Positions 17,160-26,295 of a DNA stretch of 44,890 nt are shown piece by piece (position 1 is the stretch's first letter; every line of letters starts with the position of its first letter). The notes under the pieces were generated by a model that ran no database searches, had not been told where the DNA came from, and was given only the letters and a program-made list of their open reading frames with translations. Source of the DNA: Candidatus Omnitrophota bacterium (GTDB taxonomy: Bacteria; Omnitrophota; Omnitrophia; Omnitrophales; Aquincolibacteriaceae); the NCBI GenBank assembly GCA_903884815.1, contig CAISGE010000004.1, positions 69,136-114,025 of the forward strand, written 5' to 3'. The translations under genes were made by a program, and so were the position numbers.

Positions 17160-17168
17160 TGCTAAAAT
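17160..17168 (+). promoter_or_regulatory. extended -10 promoter of the HAD gene (possible leaderless start)
   Basis: TG-C-TAAAAT, an extended -10 element, ends 7 bases before ATG 17176. The expected mRNA start therefore falls on or next to the A of the start codon. No purine-rich ribosome binding site lies between, which fits a leaderless transcript. The -35 region is weak. Confidence 0.4.
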
Positions 17169-17175
17169 CCGCGTC

Positions 17176-17871
17176 ATGAAGACACTTCTCCTTTTTGATA
17201 TCGATGGAACGCTACTCCTGACAGGCGGCGCAGGGAAGATCGCGTTCGAACAGGCTTTTGAAGAGATCTTCGAAGTCCCCAACGCCTGGAAAAACCTCGA
17301 CCCTCACGGCAAGACCGATCCGGCGATCTTTGACGAAGTGGCAACGCGTGAGCTGGGTCGCTTGCTGACTCCGGGGGAATTTGATCTTCTTATGGAGCGC
17401 TACGAGGAGATCTTCGAGGAGCTTATTCAAATATCCCCTAAGTTTGAACTCATGCCGGGCGTCCCACAACTCCTGGAGCATCTGTCCCAGGATAAGAATA
17501 TCTTCCTTGCGCTTGGCACCGGCAATTTTGAAAGGGCCGGCCGCATGAAACTTAAACGCGGTGCGGTGGAGCACTATTTCATAACAGGCGGTTTCGGGAA
17601 CGACGCACGGGAGCGCGACAAGATCCTCCAGGCAGCCGTTGCCTTTTCAGAGGAACACGCCCGAAAACCTTTCCCCAAGGACCGCACTTTCGTGATCGGT
17701 GATACGGAATACGATATCGCCGCTGCCAAGAAAGCCGGGCTCCGGAGCATTGCCGTTCTTACGAACGGCAGGACCCGTAAAGATTTTGAAAAAGATCCGC
17801 CCGATCACATCCTTGACGACCTCAGTGATATTCCTACCTTCATGGCTTGCCTCAACACCTCGCTAGAGTGA
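17176..17871 (+). CDS. HAD-superfamily phosphatase (phosphoglycolate-phosphatase-like)
   Basis: A 231-residue haloacid-dehalogenase-type hydrolase. Motif I is FDIDGT with nucleophile D8 and acid D10; a helical cap follows (about 15-95); motif II is the threonine in ALGTGN; motif IV is FVIGDTEYDIAAAKKAG. The fold and cap type are those of phosphoglycolate phosphatase/beta-phosphoglucomutase relatives (subfamily IA). The exact substrate is not readable. It is the only confident plus-strand gene in the window. It is convergent with radC, their 3' ends overlapping by 9 bases. No Shine-Dalgarno precedes the ATG; see the promoter at 17160. Confidence 0.92.
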   Translation: MKTLLLFDIDGTLLLTGGAGKIAFEQAFEEIFEVPNAWKNLDPHGKTDPAIFDEVATRELGRLLTPGEFDLLMERYEEIFEELIQISPKFELMPGVPQLLEHLSQDKNIFLALGTGNFERAGRMKLKRGAVEHYFITGGFGNDARERDKILQAAVAFSEEHARKPFPKDRTFVIGDTEYDIAAAKKAGLRSIAVLTNGRTRKDFEKDPPDHILDDLSDIPTFMACLNTSLE

Positions 17872-18543
17872 GTTGCGTTCGGAAAAACTGAAGTATTGGT
17901 TCTCGCCGATGATGATATGGTCCAATATCCGGATAGAAACAGTCTGGCAGGCCGCTTTAATCTTTTGCGTGATCTCATAATCCTCCCGACTCGGCTCGAC
18001 CTTCCCGGATGGATGATTATGCACGAGAACGAGGCTTGAGGCATGAAACTCCAGAGCGGCCTTGACGATCTCACGGGGATGCACCGCGGCCTCATCGATG
18101 GTCCCGTGAAACAGATCCCGCTCGCCGAGAATTCTGAGACCTTTGTCCAGGAAGAGGACTTTAAAGATCTCGCGCTTTTGATCGCGGAGTGAGGCCATAA
18201 GATAATCCGTCACAGCCTGCGGGCTCCGAACAAAATTTTGACCGATCATTTTCTCACGAAGCTGCCTGAGCCCGATCTCGCGGACAGCCGAGAGCATGGC
18301 CGTTCTGGCGGAGCCCAGCCCCTTCACACACTGAAATGCGGCAGGTGGCTGCGACAGAATCCCTCGCAGGCCTCCGAACTGGAGCAAAAGACTCCTCGAA
18401 AAACTAACCGCGTCCTGACCTCGAACCCCCCGCCCGAAAAGCACGGCAAGAAGTTCGGCGTCCGAAAGGGATTCGGGTCCCCGTTCCAACAGCTTTTCCC
18501 TTGGTCTTTCCCCAAGCGGCCATTCCCGAATACTTTTAATCAT
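17863..18543 (-). CDS. radC: RadC family JAMM/MPN+ protein
   Basis: A 226-residue RadC. The N-terminal helix-hairpin-helix-like part begins 'IREWPLGERPREKLLERG', and the C-terminal JAMM domain carries HNHPSG followed after ten residues by the metal aspartate (SREDYEIT). Despite the old name, its role in DNA repair is doubtful; JAMM domains are zinc metallo-hydrolases and RadC relatives are often found with mobile DNA. Start 18543 gives the standard N-terminus. No ribosome binding site is present; a near-consensus promoter ends 5 bases before the ATG. Confidence 0.95.
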   Translation of the reverse strand: MIKSIREWPLGERPREKLLERGPESLSDAELLAVLFGRGVRGQDAVSFSRSLLLQFGGLRGILSQPPAAFQCVKGLGSARTAMLSAVREIGLRQLREKMIGQNFVRSPQAVTDYLMASLRDQKREIFKVLFLDKGLRILGERDLFHGTIDEAAVHPREIVKAALEFHASSLVLVHNHPSGKVEPSREDYEITQKIKAACQTVSIRILDHIIIGENQYFSFSERNSL

Positions 18544-18548
18544 GACTA

Positions 18549-18577
18549 AAAATACAACGCAATTGCAGCTTAGTCAA
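18549..18577 (-). promoter_or_regulatory. near-consensus sigma70-type promoter of radC with A/T-rich upstream element
   Basis: On the minus strand TTGACT (18572-18577), a 17-base spacer, and TATTTT (18549-18554). Upstream, 18578-18602 is almost pure A/T, as in an UP element. The -10 ends 5 bases before the radC ATG at 18543, so the mRNA would begin at about the start codon. Confidence 0.55.
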
Positions 18578-18629
18578 TTATAATATATTTTTTTTAAATA
18601 TTCGCTTTGCTCGAGGACGATCGGCGGTG

Positions 18630-19052
18630 CTAAGAAATGGAGATGCTGCGTGCGGAATCACCAAGGATCGCAAAGCGGATATGGCGGGCGGTTTTCGGAA
18701 TAAGATCTCCGGCTTTCTCAGCCCATTCAACGCAGGAGATGGCCTGGGAGTCGTTTACAAAATCCTGGAAACCGATATTCTCCAGCTCTTCCAGAGTATT
18801 CAAGCGATAGCAGTCGAAATGATACAGCGGAACCTTCGCCTTATAGATATGCATCAACACAAACGTAGGGCTTTTGACCTGCTCCGGATGCTTTAGACCT
18901 AACCCCTCCGCGAGCCCCTTGATAAAGGTTGTCTTCCCGCTACCGAGTTGCCCTTCCAGACAAAAGACGGTCCCGGGCTTGAGCCCGGCGGCAAGCCCTT
19001 TCGCGAAATCGATCGTTTCCTGAGGTGAATTTGTAACAGTTGATTTCTTCAT
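18630..19052 (-). CDS. tsaE: tRNA threonylcarbamoyladenosine biosynthesis ATPase TsaE
   Basis: A 140-residue P-loop ATPase that drives the t6A modification cycle of the TsaB-TsaD complex on ANN-decoding tRNAs. Walker A GQLGSGKTTF is at about 34-43, followed by the family's VKSPTFVLMHIY, LYHFDCYRL and CVEWAEKAGDLIP. ATG 19052 is chosen because it lies one base after the thiL stop (TGATATG) and gives a normal family length; the frame remains open further upstream but inside thiL. TsaB, TsaD and TsaC are not in the window. Last gene of the long housekeeping operon. Confidence 0.95.
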   Translation of the reverse strand: MKKSTVTNSPQETIDFAKGLAAGLKPGTVFCLEGQLGSGKTTFIKGLAEGLGLKHPEQVKSPTFVLMHIYKAKVPLYHFDCYRLNTLEELENIGFQDFVNDSQAISCVEWAEKAGDLIPKTARHIRFAILGDSARSISIS

Positions 19053-19053
19053 A

Positions 19054-19986
19054 TCAGAAGTGCGAGAAACCTTTCCGGACGAGTTTTGGAGCTGAGGCAG
19101 GTCTTCCCTTGCAAACCCACGTGATGCTGGGTGCCGCTTGTTGAACCTTCCCGATCCAGGAGAGTGGTACTTTAGGAAATGCCTTCTTCCAGCTCTTTTC
19201 GAGGATCGGCTTTCGCCAAGGCGAGACAGTGAACAAAAGCTCAAAATCCTCTCCATCACTCAAAGCCCGCCGAAGCGCATCTGGCTTATTCCCGGAGCTA
19301 AGCTTCAAGGCATCAGACGAAACAGGAATCCTATCCAGGTCAAGAACCGCCCCAACCCTCGAGGCTTTCAGAATATGGGACAGGTCCTGAACAAGCCCGT
19401 CCGAAATATCGATCATAGACGTCGGCGTGAATTCTTCCGCGAGAAATCGCGACTCCTTGATACGCGGTATAAAATCATGGTGATGACAGCGTATCGACCC
19501 ACCGAGCGCGCCCGTCACCCCGATCAAATCCCCCGCCTTTGCGCCGGAACGCTTCGTGAGCTGGAACGGGAGGACCTCCCCGAAGATCGTAACACTCGCG
19601 AAAAACTCCTTCGAGCTAGAAAAATCTCCCCCCACGCACGCGACGCCATATTGATCGGCTAGCTTGAGAAGACCCTTATAGAAACGCTTCAGCCAAGCCG
19701 TGGTGACCGAAGCAGGCTTTCCCACGCTAATGACAAATGCCGTGGGCGTCGCCCCCATAGCCGCAATATCACTCAGATTGATGGCAAGGACCTTGCGGCC
19801 GATCTGCTCGGGGCTCAGCTCATTCATCCTAAAATCGACATTTTCCACGATGACATCCGTGGAAACGACCAACCGCTTGTCCTTGGCGACATCCAGCACC
19901 GCCGCGTCATCCCCGATCCCGAAACAGACCCTCGGATATGAATTCGTTTTCATTCTCAGATATTCAATAAACGAAAATTCATCCAT
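19054..19986 (-). CDS. thiL: thiamine-monophosphate kinase ThiL
   Basis: A 310-residue kinase that makes thiamine diphosphate from thiamine monophosphate with ATP. The N-terminus 'MDEFSFIEYL', GIGDDAAVLD (D26, D27 for Mg-ATP) and VVSTDVIVENVDF are characteristic, followed by 'INLSDIAAMGATP', the GDFSSS box, TGALGGS and DISDGL. Start 19986 shares its A with the mtnA stop (TGATG) and has GGGAG seven bases upstream, a clear coupling signal; the ATG at 20004 is less likely. No other thi gene is nearby. Confidence 0.95.
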   Translation of the reverse strand: MDEFSFIEYLRMKTNSYPRVCFGIGDDAAVLDVAKDKRLVVSTDVIVENVDFRMNELSPEQIGRKVLAINLSDIAAMGATPTAFVISVGKPASVTTAWLKRFYKGLLKLADQYGVACVGGDFSSSKEFFASVTIFGEVLPFQLTKRSGAKAGDLIGVTGALGGSIRCHHHDFIPRIKESRFLAEEFTPTSMIDISDGLVQDLSHILKASRVGAVLDLDRIPVSSDALKLSSGNKPDALRRALSDGEDFELLFTVSPWRKPILEKSWKKAFPKVPLSWIGKVQQAAPSITWVCKGRPASAPKLVRKGFSHF

Positions 19987-21050
19987 CACTTGCTCCCGAG
20001 ACATTCCTTGATTTTTTGTATCGAGCGCTGAAAAGGCGCCCTCAGAACACCGGCTTCGGTGATAATGCCTGAGATATACTTTGCCGGAGTCACGTCAAAT
20101 GCCGGATTATAGATTTTCATGCCTGTGGGCGCGAGCTGCCGACCTTGGATATGTGAAACCTCTGACGACTCACGCTCCTCGATCGGGATATCTTTCCCTG
20201 TCTTCGCCTTCAGGTCGAAGGTGGTACTCGGCGCGGCAATATAGAACGGGATCTTGTGATGATGCGCAAGCACCGCGACGCCGTAAGTCCCGATCTTGTT
20301 GGCCGTGTCGCCGTTCATAGCGATGCGGTCGGCGCCCACCACCACGCCGTCGATCTTGCCGGCACGCATGAGACTCGCGGCCATATTGTCGCAGATCAAA
20401 GTCGATGGAATCTTGCTCTTGTGGAGCTCCCAAGCCGTAAGGCGCGCTCCCTGAAGAAGCGGCCGGGTCTCATCCGCGTACACAAAGAACGGGATCCTTT
20501 TCTCCTTCATTGCATAAAAGACGGCGAGCGCCGTTCCGTATCCTGATGTGGCCAATCCCCCGGCGTTGCAATGGGTGAGAATGCGGGAACCCGCCTGAAA
20601 AAGTTTTGAGCCATACTCCCCGATGCTTCGGCAGATCAGAATGTCATCCACATGAATCTGACGGGCTTCATCAAGAATAAGTTTTTTCAAATGATCGATA
20701 TGTTTATCCCGATGCAAAGCAACCTTGCTCAAGATCCTTTCAAGCGCGTAGGCAAGATTGCGAGCGGTCGGTCGCGAGGAATCAAGATAACGAGCCTCCT
20801 TAAAAAGCTTCGTCTGGAATTCTTTCGGCGTTCCACGGAAAGAATGAATCCCAAGATACAGACCGTATCCTGCCGTGATCCCGATGGCAGGTGCGCCACG
20901 AACCACCATGGTTTTGATCGCCTTCCAGACCGCCGCGGAAGAGCGACAAGGGATCCAGATCTCATGCACGGGCAGTTTGCGCTGATCCAACAGATAAAGC
21001 GTGTTATTTGAGAAACGGATCGGAGAGAAAGGAACTTTCAAGTTTTTCAT
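19986..21050 (-). CDS. mtnA: S-methyl-5-thioribose-1-phosphate isomerase MtnA
   Basis: A 354-residue isomerase of the methionine salvage pathway, converting methylthioribose-1-phosphate to methylthioribulose-1-phosphate. It shows RGAPAIGITAGYGLYLG, the catalytic cysteine in THCNAGGLATSGYGTAL, the catalytic aspartate in GADRIAMNGDTANKIGTY, and the closing 'FDVTPAKYISGIITEAG'. It is related to eIF2B subunits, but the catalytic residues argue for MtnA. No other mtn gene is in the window, so the rest of salvage is elsewhere or the enzyme serves an MTA-isoprenoid-like shunt. It lies 36 bases after tatD and shares one base with thiL. Confidence 0.95.
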   Translation of the reverse strand: MKNLKVPFSPIRFSNNTLYLLDQRKLPVHEIWIPCRSSAAVWKAIKTMVVRGAPAIGITAGYGLYLGIHSFRGTPKEFQTKLFKEARYLDSSRPTARNLAYALERILSKVALHRDKHIDHLKKLILDEARQIHVDDILICRSIGEYGSKLFQAGSRILTHCNAGGLATSGYGTALAVFYAMKEKRIPFFVYADETRPLLQGARLTAWELHKSKIPSTLICDNMAASLMRAGKIDGVVVGADRIAMNGDTANKIGTYGVAVLAHHHKIPFYIAAPSTTFDLKAKTGKDIPIEERESSEVSHIQGRQLAPTGMKIYNPAFDVTPAKYISGIITEAGVLRAPFQRSIQKIKECLGSK

Positions 21051-21086
21051 AAATGCTCCTAAAATGCGGTTTCGGGGTCCTGTGAT

Positions 21087-21857
21087 TTAGAGAAATCCAA
21101 AAAGTTTTTTGGCATTCGCCGTGGTGATCTCCGCGAGGCCTTCGAGACTCAGCCCATGCAACTTCGCCGCGCATTCTGCGGTCTCGATCATGTATGAAGG
21201 CTCATTGCGCTGTCCACGCTTCGATTGCGGCGGAAGATAAGGCGCGTCGGTCTCAAGAAGCAGACGGTCCTTCGGACATTGCGCGCAGGCTTCACGCAGC
21301 GCGTCATTTTTCTTATAAGTCAACGCTCCACCGAACGCGATATGAAAGCCCAACTCCAGATACCGTTTCATGGTCGCGGCATCCGAGGAATAGCAGTGAA
21401 GCGTCCCCCGATAGGGCATTTTCTGAAAAGACTGAAGAATGTTCATCAGATCCTCATAGGCATCGCGACAATGGATGATGAGCGGCTTGCCGAACTGCTC
21501 ATACCACCCGAGAAAGGTCTTCAAGATCTTCTCCTGCACCTCGCGAGGCGAATGCTCGTGATAATAATCAAGCCCCACCTCTCCGATCGCCACGACTTTG
21601 GGATGGCGGATGAGTTTCGCGAGTTCCGCAAGCTCCGAATCACCGGCGTGCTTTGTCTCATGCGGGTGAAACCCGATGGAGGCGTAGACCTCGGGATATT
21701 GTTCCGCGATCTCGATCGCCTGCCGGGAGTTCTCAAGGTCGGTGCCGATATTGAGGAAATAACCAACACCCCCCTTGATGGCGCGCTCGATCACTTTGGC
21801 TCTATCAGCGTCGTACTGGGGAAAATGCAGATGGATGTGCGTGTCCGAGAGAATCAT
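21087..21857 (-). CDS. tatD: TatD family metal-dependent hydrolase (DNase)
   Basis: A 256-residue TIM-barrel amidohydrolase-type nuclease. Metal ligands are readable: H-x-H in DTHIHLHFP, the glutamate in AIGEVGLDYY, H in LIIHCRDA, H in TLHCYSS, and D in LLETDAPYLPP. The family has 3'-5' exonuclease or D-aminoacyl-tRNA deacylase activity in different organisms. It follows metG with a 4-base overlap, a very common arrangement in bacteria. Confidence 0.96.
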   Translation of the reverse strand: MILSDTHIHLHFPQYDADRAKVIERAIKGGVGYFLNIGTDLENSRQAIEIAEQYPEVYASIGFHPHETKHAGDSELAELAKLIRHPKVVAIGEVGLDYYHEHSPREVQEKILKTFLGWYEQFGKPLIIHCRDAYEDLMNILQSFQKMPYRGTLHCYSSDAATMKRYLELGFHIAFGGALTYKKNDALREACAQCPKDRLLLETDAPYLPPQSKRGQRNEPSYMIETAECAAKLHGLSLEGLAEITTANAKKLFGFL

Positions 21858-23398
21858 GGAACCTTCTCTTCAAAACGCGGAAAAAGCGGATCTCCTTTTT
21901 CGATCGCGGTCCCTGCCGCGAGAAGCGGCTTCGTATAATCCTGCGCTGTCCGGATATTCTGATAGGTCTGAACCTTGAGACGCTCAAGGATCTTCTTCGC
22001 GGTGTCCGGCATGAACACCTGAAGCAATACTCCCAAATGCGCCAAGCATTCCGCCAGCACATAAAGCGTATCGGCAAGCTCCTGCCGCTTGGCGGTATCC
22101 TTGGCTAAGGCCCACGGCTTTTTCTCTTCCACGAATTGATTGGCCGCGGCAATGACCGCCCACATCTTCGCGAGCGACTCCCGCATGTCAAAGCCGAGCA
22201 TGAGCGAGTGAACTTCGTCCCAAAGCTTCAGGGTACTCAGCGCGAGAGGAGGCCTCAAAGCATCCGCTGAACCCTTAGGGATCTTCCCTTCGAAATACTT
22301 CTCGATCATGGACGCGACTCGATGCCAGAGATTCCCCAGATCATTGGCGAGGTCGCTATTGTAGCGCTCGGCCAACAAGTCTTCAGAGAAAGTCCCGTCC
22401 ATACCGACCGTTACTTCCTTAAGCAGAAAATAACGGAGGGCGTCCACGCCGTATTTTCCGGCCAGAGCGGTCGGATCCACAGCATTCCCGAGCGACTTGG
22501 ACATCTTGGCTTCGCCGATCTTCCACCAACCGTGGACCAGAAGCATCTTGGGCATCGCAAGTCCCATGGCATGAAGCATGATCGGCCAGTAAATGGCATG
22601 CTGGCGAACAATGTCCTTTCCGAGCAGTTGGACATCCGCCGGCCAAAAGTCCGCCTCTTTCTTTCCTGGGATCGCGAACTGCGGCGCACTCACATAGTTG
22701 AGAAGTGCGTCAAACCAGACGTACACCACATGGTCCGGAGAATTCGGGTACTCGATCCCCCAACGAAGGCGGGCCTTGGGACGAGTAATGCAGAGATCTT
22801 CCAGCGTTTCATGTTTGAGGAAGCCGAGCACTTCATTGCGGCGATGCGCGGGACGAATAAAGTCCTCATGAGTTTCGATGTAATCCGTGAGCCATGCCTG
22901 GTGATGCGCGAGCTTGAAGAAATAGTTCTCTTCTTCGAGGCGGTCCACGCCGCGGCTGCAATCCGGGCATTTCCCTTCTTTCAGCTGAAGTTCTGTCCAG
23001 AAAGATTCGCACGGCGTGCAGTACCAGCCCTTATAACCGGCCTTGTAGATCTCGCCCTTAGCTTCGAGGTCCGCCAGAACGCCTTGAACATATTTCTTGT
23101 GGCGGTCATCGGTGGTGCGAATAAAAAAATCGCGGGTAATCCCCAGCGCGTTCCAGAGCTCCTCGAAATGCGGCACGAGTTCATCGACATATGCTTGCGG
23201 CGTCTTCCCGGCCGCGACCGCCGCCTTCTCCACCTTGGTCCCGTGCTCATCAGTCCCGGTCAAAAAACAGACAGGCTCCCCCAACATGCGGTGATAGCGT
23301 GCGATCGTGTCACAAAGAACATTCGTGTAGGCATGACCGACATGCGGCTTGGCATTCACGTAATAGATCGGCGTAGTCAGGTAAAAGGCTTTCGTCAT
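21854..23398 (-). CDS. metG: methionyl-tRNA synthetase
   Basis: A 514-residue class I synthetase. The HIGH box is HVGH in TPIYYVNAKPHVGHAYTNV, the KMSKS loop AKMSKSLGN, and a two-pair cysteine zinc knuckle lies in CTPCESFW and CPDC. The C-terminal tRNA-binding (EMAP/Trbp111) domain is absent, so it is the short form. It overlaps tatD and holB by 4 bases each. Confidence 0.97.
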   Translation of the reverse strand: MTKAFYLTTPIYYVNAKPHVGHAYTNVLCDTIARYHRMLGEPVCFLTGTDEHGTKVEKAAVAAGKTPQAYVDELVPHFEELWNALGITRDFFIRTTDDRHKKYVQGVLADLEAKGEIYKAGYKGWYCTPCESFWTELQLKEGKCPDCSRGVDRLEEENYFFKLAHHQAWLTDYIETHEDFIRPAHRRNEVLGFLKHETLEDLCITRPKARLRWGIEYPNSPDHVVYVWFDALLNYVSAPQFAIPGKKEADFWPADVQLLGKDIVRQHAIYWPIMLHAMGLAMPKMLLVHGWWKIGEAKMSKSLGNAVDPTALAGKYGVDALRYFLLKEVTVGMDGTFSEDLLAERYNSDLANDLGNLWHRVASMIEKYFEGKIPKGSADALRPPLALSTLKLWDEVHSLMLGFDMRESLAKMWAVIAAANQFVEEKKPWALAKDTAKRQELADTLYVLAECLAHLGVLLQVFMPDTAKKILERLKVQTYQNIRTAQDYTKPLLAAGTAIEKGDPLFPRFEEKVP

Positions 23399-24306
23399 AA
23401 GGTCACGACTTTCTGTGTCGGGAATAGACGCGAGAGTCGTATCGCAAGCCTCGTCGCCATCAGTTTCTGGTTGGCATTCATATCAAGCGCGGCTTTTGAG
23501 TCGTAAAGCAAGTCCATGGCTTCGATCCAAAGATTGACCGTCGGGGAATCCGCATCAATCCCAGAAACCAGGCGATAGATCTTCTCGCGGCACACTTGCA
23601 TCAGACCGTCCAATTTGTGTTTGACCTCCTCGCGGGAAAGTCCCGGCCCCGGATAAGTCTCAAAGATCTCCCGGACCGGCAAGGCCTCAAGAGAACCCGC
23701 ACCCAGGGGGATAGACGGTATCGCCATCGGCATCAGTCTGATTTCAAAGGCACGGGACTGGATCGTATCGAGAAGGTTATGCTTGTTTTCGACGAGCATC
23801 AAAAAAACAGTATTTTTAGGAGGCTCCTCCAAAGTTTTCAAAAAAGCGTTCGCCGCATCTTCGGTAAGCTTCTCCGCCACAAGCACGACACAGATCTTCC
23901 AGGAGGTTTCAAACGGCTTCATGGACGACCACTGACTGATCGCACGCACCGAACCGATGCCGATCGTGTTCTTTTCCTCGTCTTCTCCCACCCACTTCAC
24001 ATCCGGGTGGGCGTGGTCCCAAACCCGTTTCGTAATCGACGTTTCCTCCGCATCGAACAATCGGGAGCTGCCGCTGAGAAGAGCGATCGCGAACGCCGTT
24101 GCAAACTCCTCTTTAATGTCCTCGCTGTGACGCTCTCCGGACATCTCCGCCACATCCACTCCGGCCCCGGATCCGCTGAAGATGTAGGCCGACGCGACGC
24201 GACCTTCGCGAATATGGGATTCAAGGATACGCACCGCGAGCTTTTGGGTGTTATTTGCCAAAAACACGTTCGAGCCTTTCTTGGATCTTTTGACTGACCC
24301 AATCAA
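23395..24306 (-). CDS. holB: DNA polymerase III delta-prime-type subunit (HolB-like)
   Basis: A 303-residue clamp-loader-like AAA+ protein. It has the family's 'QKLAVRILESHIREGRVASA' entrance, 'GIGSVRAISQWSSMKPFETS', 'VAEKLTEDAANAFLKTLEEP' and SRAFEIRL. The nucleotide-binding loop is degenerate (GSGAGVDVAEM, no GKT), as expected for delta-prime, which does not bind ATP productively; a long insert follows. The start is uncertain: the ATG at 24306 lies 56 bases inside tmk, and a GTG at 24267 would give a more typical N-terminus ('FLANNTQKLAVRI'). The tmk-holB pair is a frequent bacterial arrangement. Confidence 0.88.
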   Translation of the reverse strand: MIGSVKRSKKGSNVFLANNTQKLAVRILESHIREGRVASAYIFSGSGAGVDVAEMSGERHSEDIKEEFATAFAIALLSGSSRLFDAEETSITKRVWDHAHPDVKWVGEDEEKNTIGIGSVRAISQWSSMKPFETSWKICVVLVAEKLTEDAANAFLKTLEEPPKNTVFLMLVENKHNLLDTIQSRAFEIRLMPMAIPSIPLGAGSLEALPVREIFETYPGPGLSREEVKHKLDGLMQVCREKIYRLVSGIDADSPTVNLWIEAMDLLYDSKAALDMNANQKLMATRLAIRLSRLFPTQKVVTL

Positions 24307-24868
24307 CCGGCTTGCTGGTGTCCAACACCGTAATGCGTCGAGAGTCTTTCTGAGCCAGCGTCAGGAATCCCCTACGAACACGCTGATGAAAACTCAGAGC
24401 CTCGCGCTCAATACGATCATGCCGGCCGCCTCGCGCAAGCCCTTTTGTGATATCAATATCGAGCACAAAAGTCATATCCGGCTTCAGGTGACCCCGAACG
24501 AGCAAGCTCGCCTGATCGATCGCCGCAAGCGATATCCCGCGGCCGAAGCCCTGGTAGGCGCGCGTGGAATCCTCGAACCGGTCACAGATCACGACTTTGC
24601 CTTTCCGAAGCGCTGGCAGGATCTTTTCCCGGACGATTTGCGCGCGCGCCGCGAGATAAAGAAGCAGTTCCGTCACAGGATCCATCTCTTTTAATTTTTT
24701 ATTCAGCAGGATCTCCCGTATCGCCTCGCTGATACGCGTCCCGCCGGGCTCGCGGAGCATCACCACAGACCGGCCTTTTTTCCGGAGGAACGCGGCCGCA
24801 GCCCGGATTTGCGTGCTCTTCCCGCTTCCCTCCGTGCCTTCAAACGTAATAAACATTCCCTTTTTCAC
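24251..24868 (-). CDS. tmk: thymidylate kinase
   Basis: A 205-residue kinase making dTDP from dTMP. P-loop FEGTEGSGKSTQ at about 8-19, the DRFEDSTRAYQGFGRG motif, and the lid-type 'GLARGGRHDRIERE'. Its start overlaps the cysS stop by 4 bases. Confidence 0.97.
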   Translation of the reverse strand: MKKGMFITFEGTEGSGKSTQIRAAAAFLRKKGRSVVMLREPGGTRISEAIREILLNKKLKEMDPVTELLLYLAARAQIVREKILPALRKGKVVICDRFEDSTRAYQGFGRGISLAAIDQASLLVRGHLKPDMTFVLDIDITKGLARGGRHDRIEREALSFHQRVRRGFLTLAQKDSRRITVLDTSKPVDWVSQKIQERLERVFGK

Positions 24869-26295
24869 TTTTTAATCTCCCAGGCCCTGCGGATCTTTTT
24901 GATAGTGGAAGGCTCCCCCGGTCGACCGTCTTTAACAAGCCAACCGAGCTGAACGATCTTCTGGCGCATAAGATCCGACTTCGCAAAATCTCTGGCCTTG
25001 CGCGCCTCCGAATATTGCTCCAAGGCCGCCTTGACATTCTCCGGGATTAAATTCACGGAAGCGATGTCCAGCCCCAAAAGACGATCCACTTTCTCAAAAA
25101 ATGCAGCGCAGGCTTCCAGACCCTTAACGGAGATCTTCTGCAAAAGCGCGTTGATCTGCGTCACCGCCTCCAAGAGACTCGCAAGGGTTGAGGCAACATT
25201 AAGATCGTCTTCGAGCGCTTTTTCCATCTTATCCAGAGCTTCATCCAGAAACGCGCGGTCAAAACCACCCTCCCATTTATCCATGGAGAGCTGTAGACGG
25301 CTCAGACACTGAAAATAACAATTATCCAGTTTCTCGACGACATCGCGGGCTTCCTTCAAACTCTCAAAGGTGAAGTTCAGCTGGTTCCGGTAGTGAACGG
25401 AAAGGAGCGCGTAACGGATGGCCAAGGGATCGTACCCCTTCTCAAGAAGGTCCCGAAGCGTGAAAAAGTTCCCCTTGGATTTTGACATCTTCTCCCCGTT
25501 CACCAGAAGATGTTTGGCGTGAAGCCAGACCCTTACGAACGGTTTTCCGGTCGCGGCCTCCGACTGCGCGATCTCGTTCTCATGATGCGGGAAGATCAAG
25601 TCCTCGCCCCCGGCGTGGATATCGATGGTCTCGCCCAAATAGCGCATGCTCATAGCCGAGCATTCGATATGCCATCCCGGACGGCCTTTGCCCCACGGAG
25701 AATCCCAGGAGGGCTCGTCTTCTTTAGCCCTCTTCCACAACACGAAATCGGCGCCCTGTTCCTTGTCGTACTCGTCCACATCCACGCGCGCGCCTTCGAT
25801 ATTTCCAGAGAGCTTTTTTTTGGAAAGCTTGCCGTACTCGGGGAACGCGGCCACGCGATAATAAACAGAGCCCTCCGCCTCGTAGGCCACGCCTTTGGCG
25901 ATGAGAGTCTGAACGATCTCGATCATGCCCGGGATCTCGGTCGTCGCTCGGGGTTGGTCGTGCGGACAATTAGGAGGGAAAAGATTGAGGGACCTCATGT
26001 CTTGATGAAACGCCTCCGTGTAATAATCTGTATAAGCGGAGAGGGTTTTCTTTTCACGATTTGCACCGGCAATGGTCTTGTCATCCACGTCCGTAATGTT
26101 CATGACGTGGCGGACCTTATAACCCTTAAATTCAAGAAATCGCCGGAGCAGGTCCTCAAAGACAAAAGTCCTGAAATTCCCGATATGCGCGTAGTGATAA
26201 ACCGTGGGACCGCAGGCGTAGAAAGTCACTTCGCCTTCCTTGATTGGCTTGAACTCCTCCAACTTTCCGGAAAGGGTGTTAAATAATTGGATCAT
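24865..26295 (-). CDS. cysS: cysteinyl-tRNA synthetase
   Basis: A 476-residue class I synthetase. C28 in YACGPTVY with C in HIECSAMS and the pair in HHENEIAQSE form the zinc site; the HIGH box reads YAHIGNFRTFVFEDLL and the KMSKS loop GEKMSKSKGNF. Full-length. 4-base overlaps with ispDF and tmk. Confidence 0.97.
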   Translation of the reverse strand: MIQLFNTLSGKLEEFKPIKEGEVTFYACGPTVYHYAHIGNFRTFVFEDLLRRFLEFKGYKVRHVMNITDVDDKTIAGANREKKTLSAYTDYYTEAFHQDMRSLNLFPPNCPHDQPRATTEIPGMIEIVQTLIAKGVAYEAEGSVYYRVAAFPEYGKLSKKKLSGNIEGARVDVDEYDKEQGADFVLWKRAKEDEPSWDSPWGKGRPGWHIECSAMSMRYLGETIDIHAGGEDLIFPHHENEIAQSEAATGKPFVRVWLHAKHLLVNGEKMSKSKGNFFTLRDLLEKGYDPLAIRYALLSVHYRNQLNFTFESLKEARDVVEKLDNCYFQCLSRLQLSMDKWEGGFDRAFLDEALDKMEKALEDDLNVASTLASLLEAVTQINALLQKISVKGLEACAAFFEKVDRLLGLDIASVNLIPENVKAALEQYSEARKARDFAKSDLMRQKIVQLGWLVKDGRPGEPSTIKKIRRAWEIKK

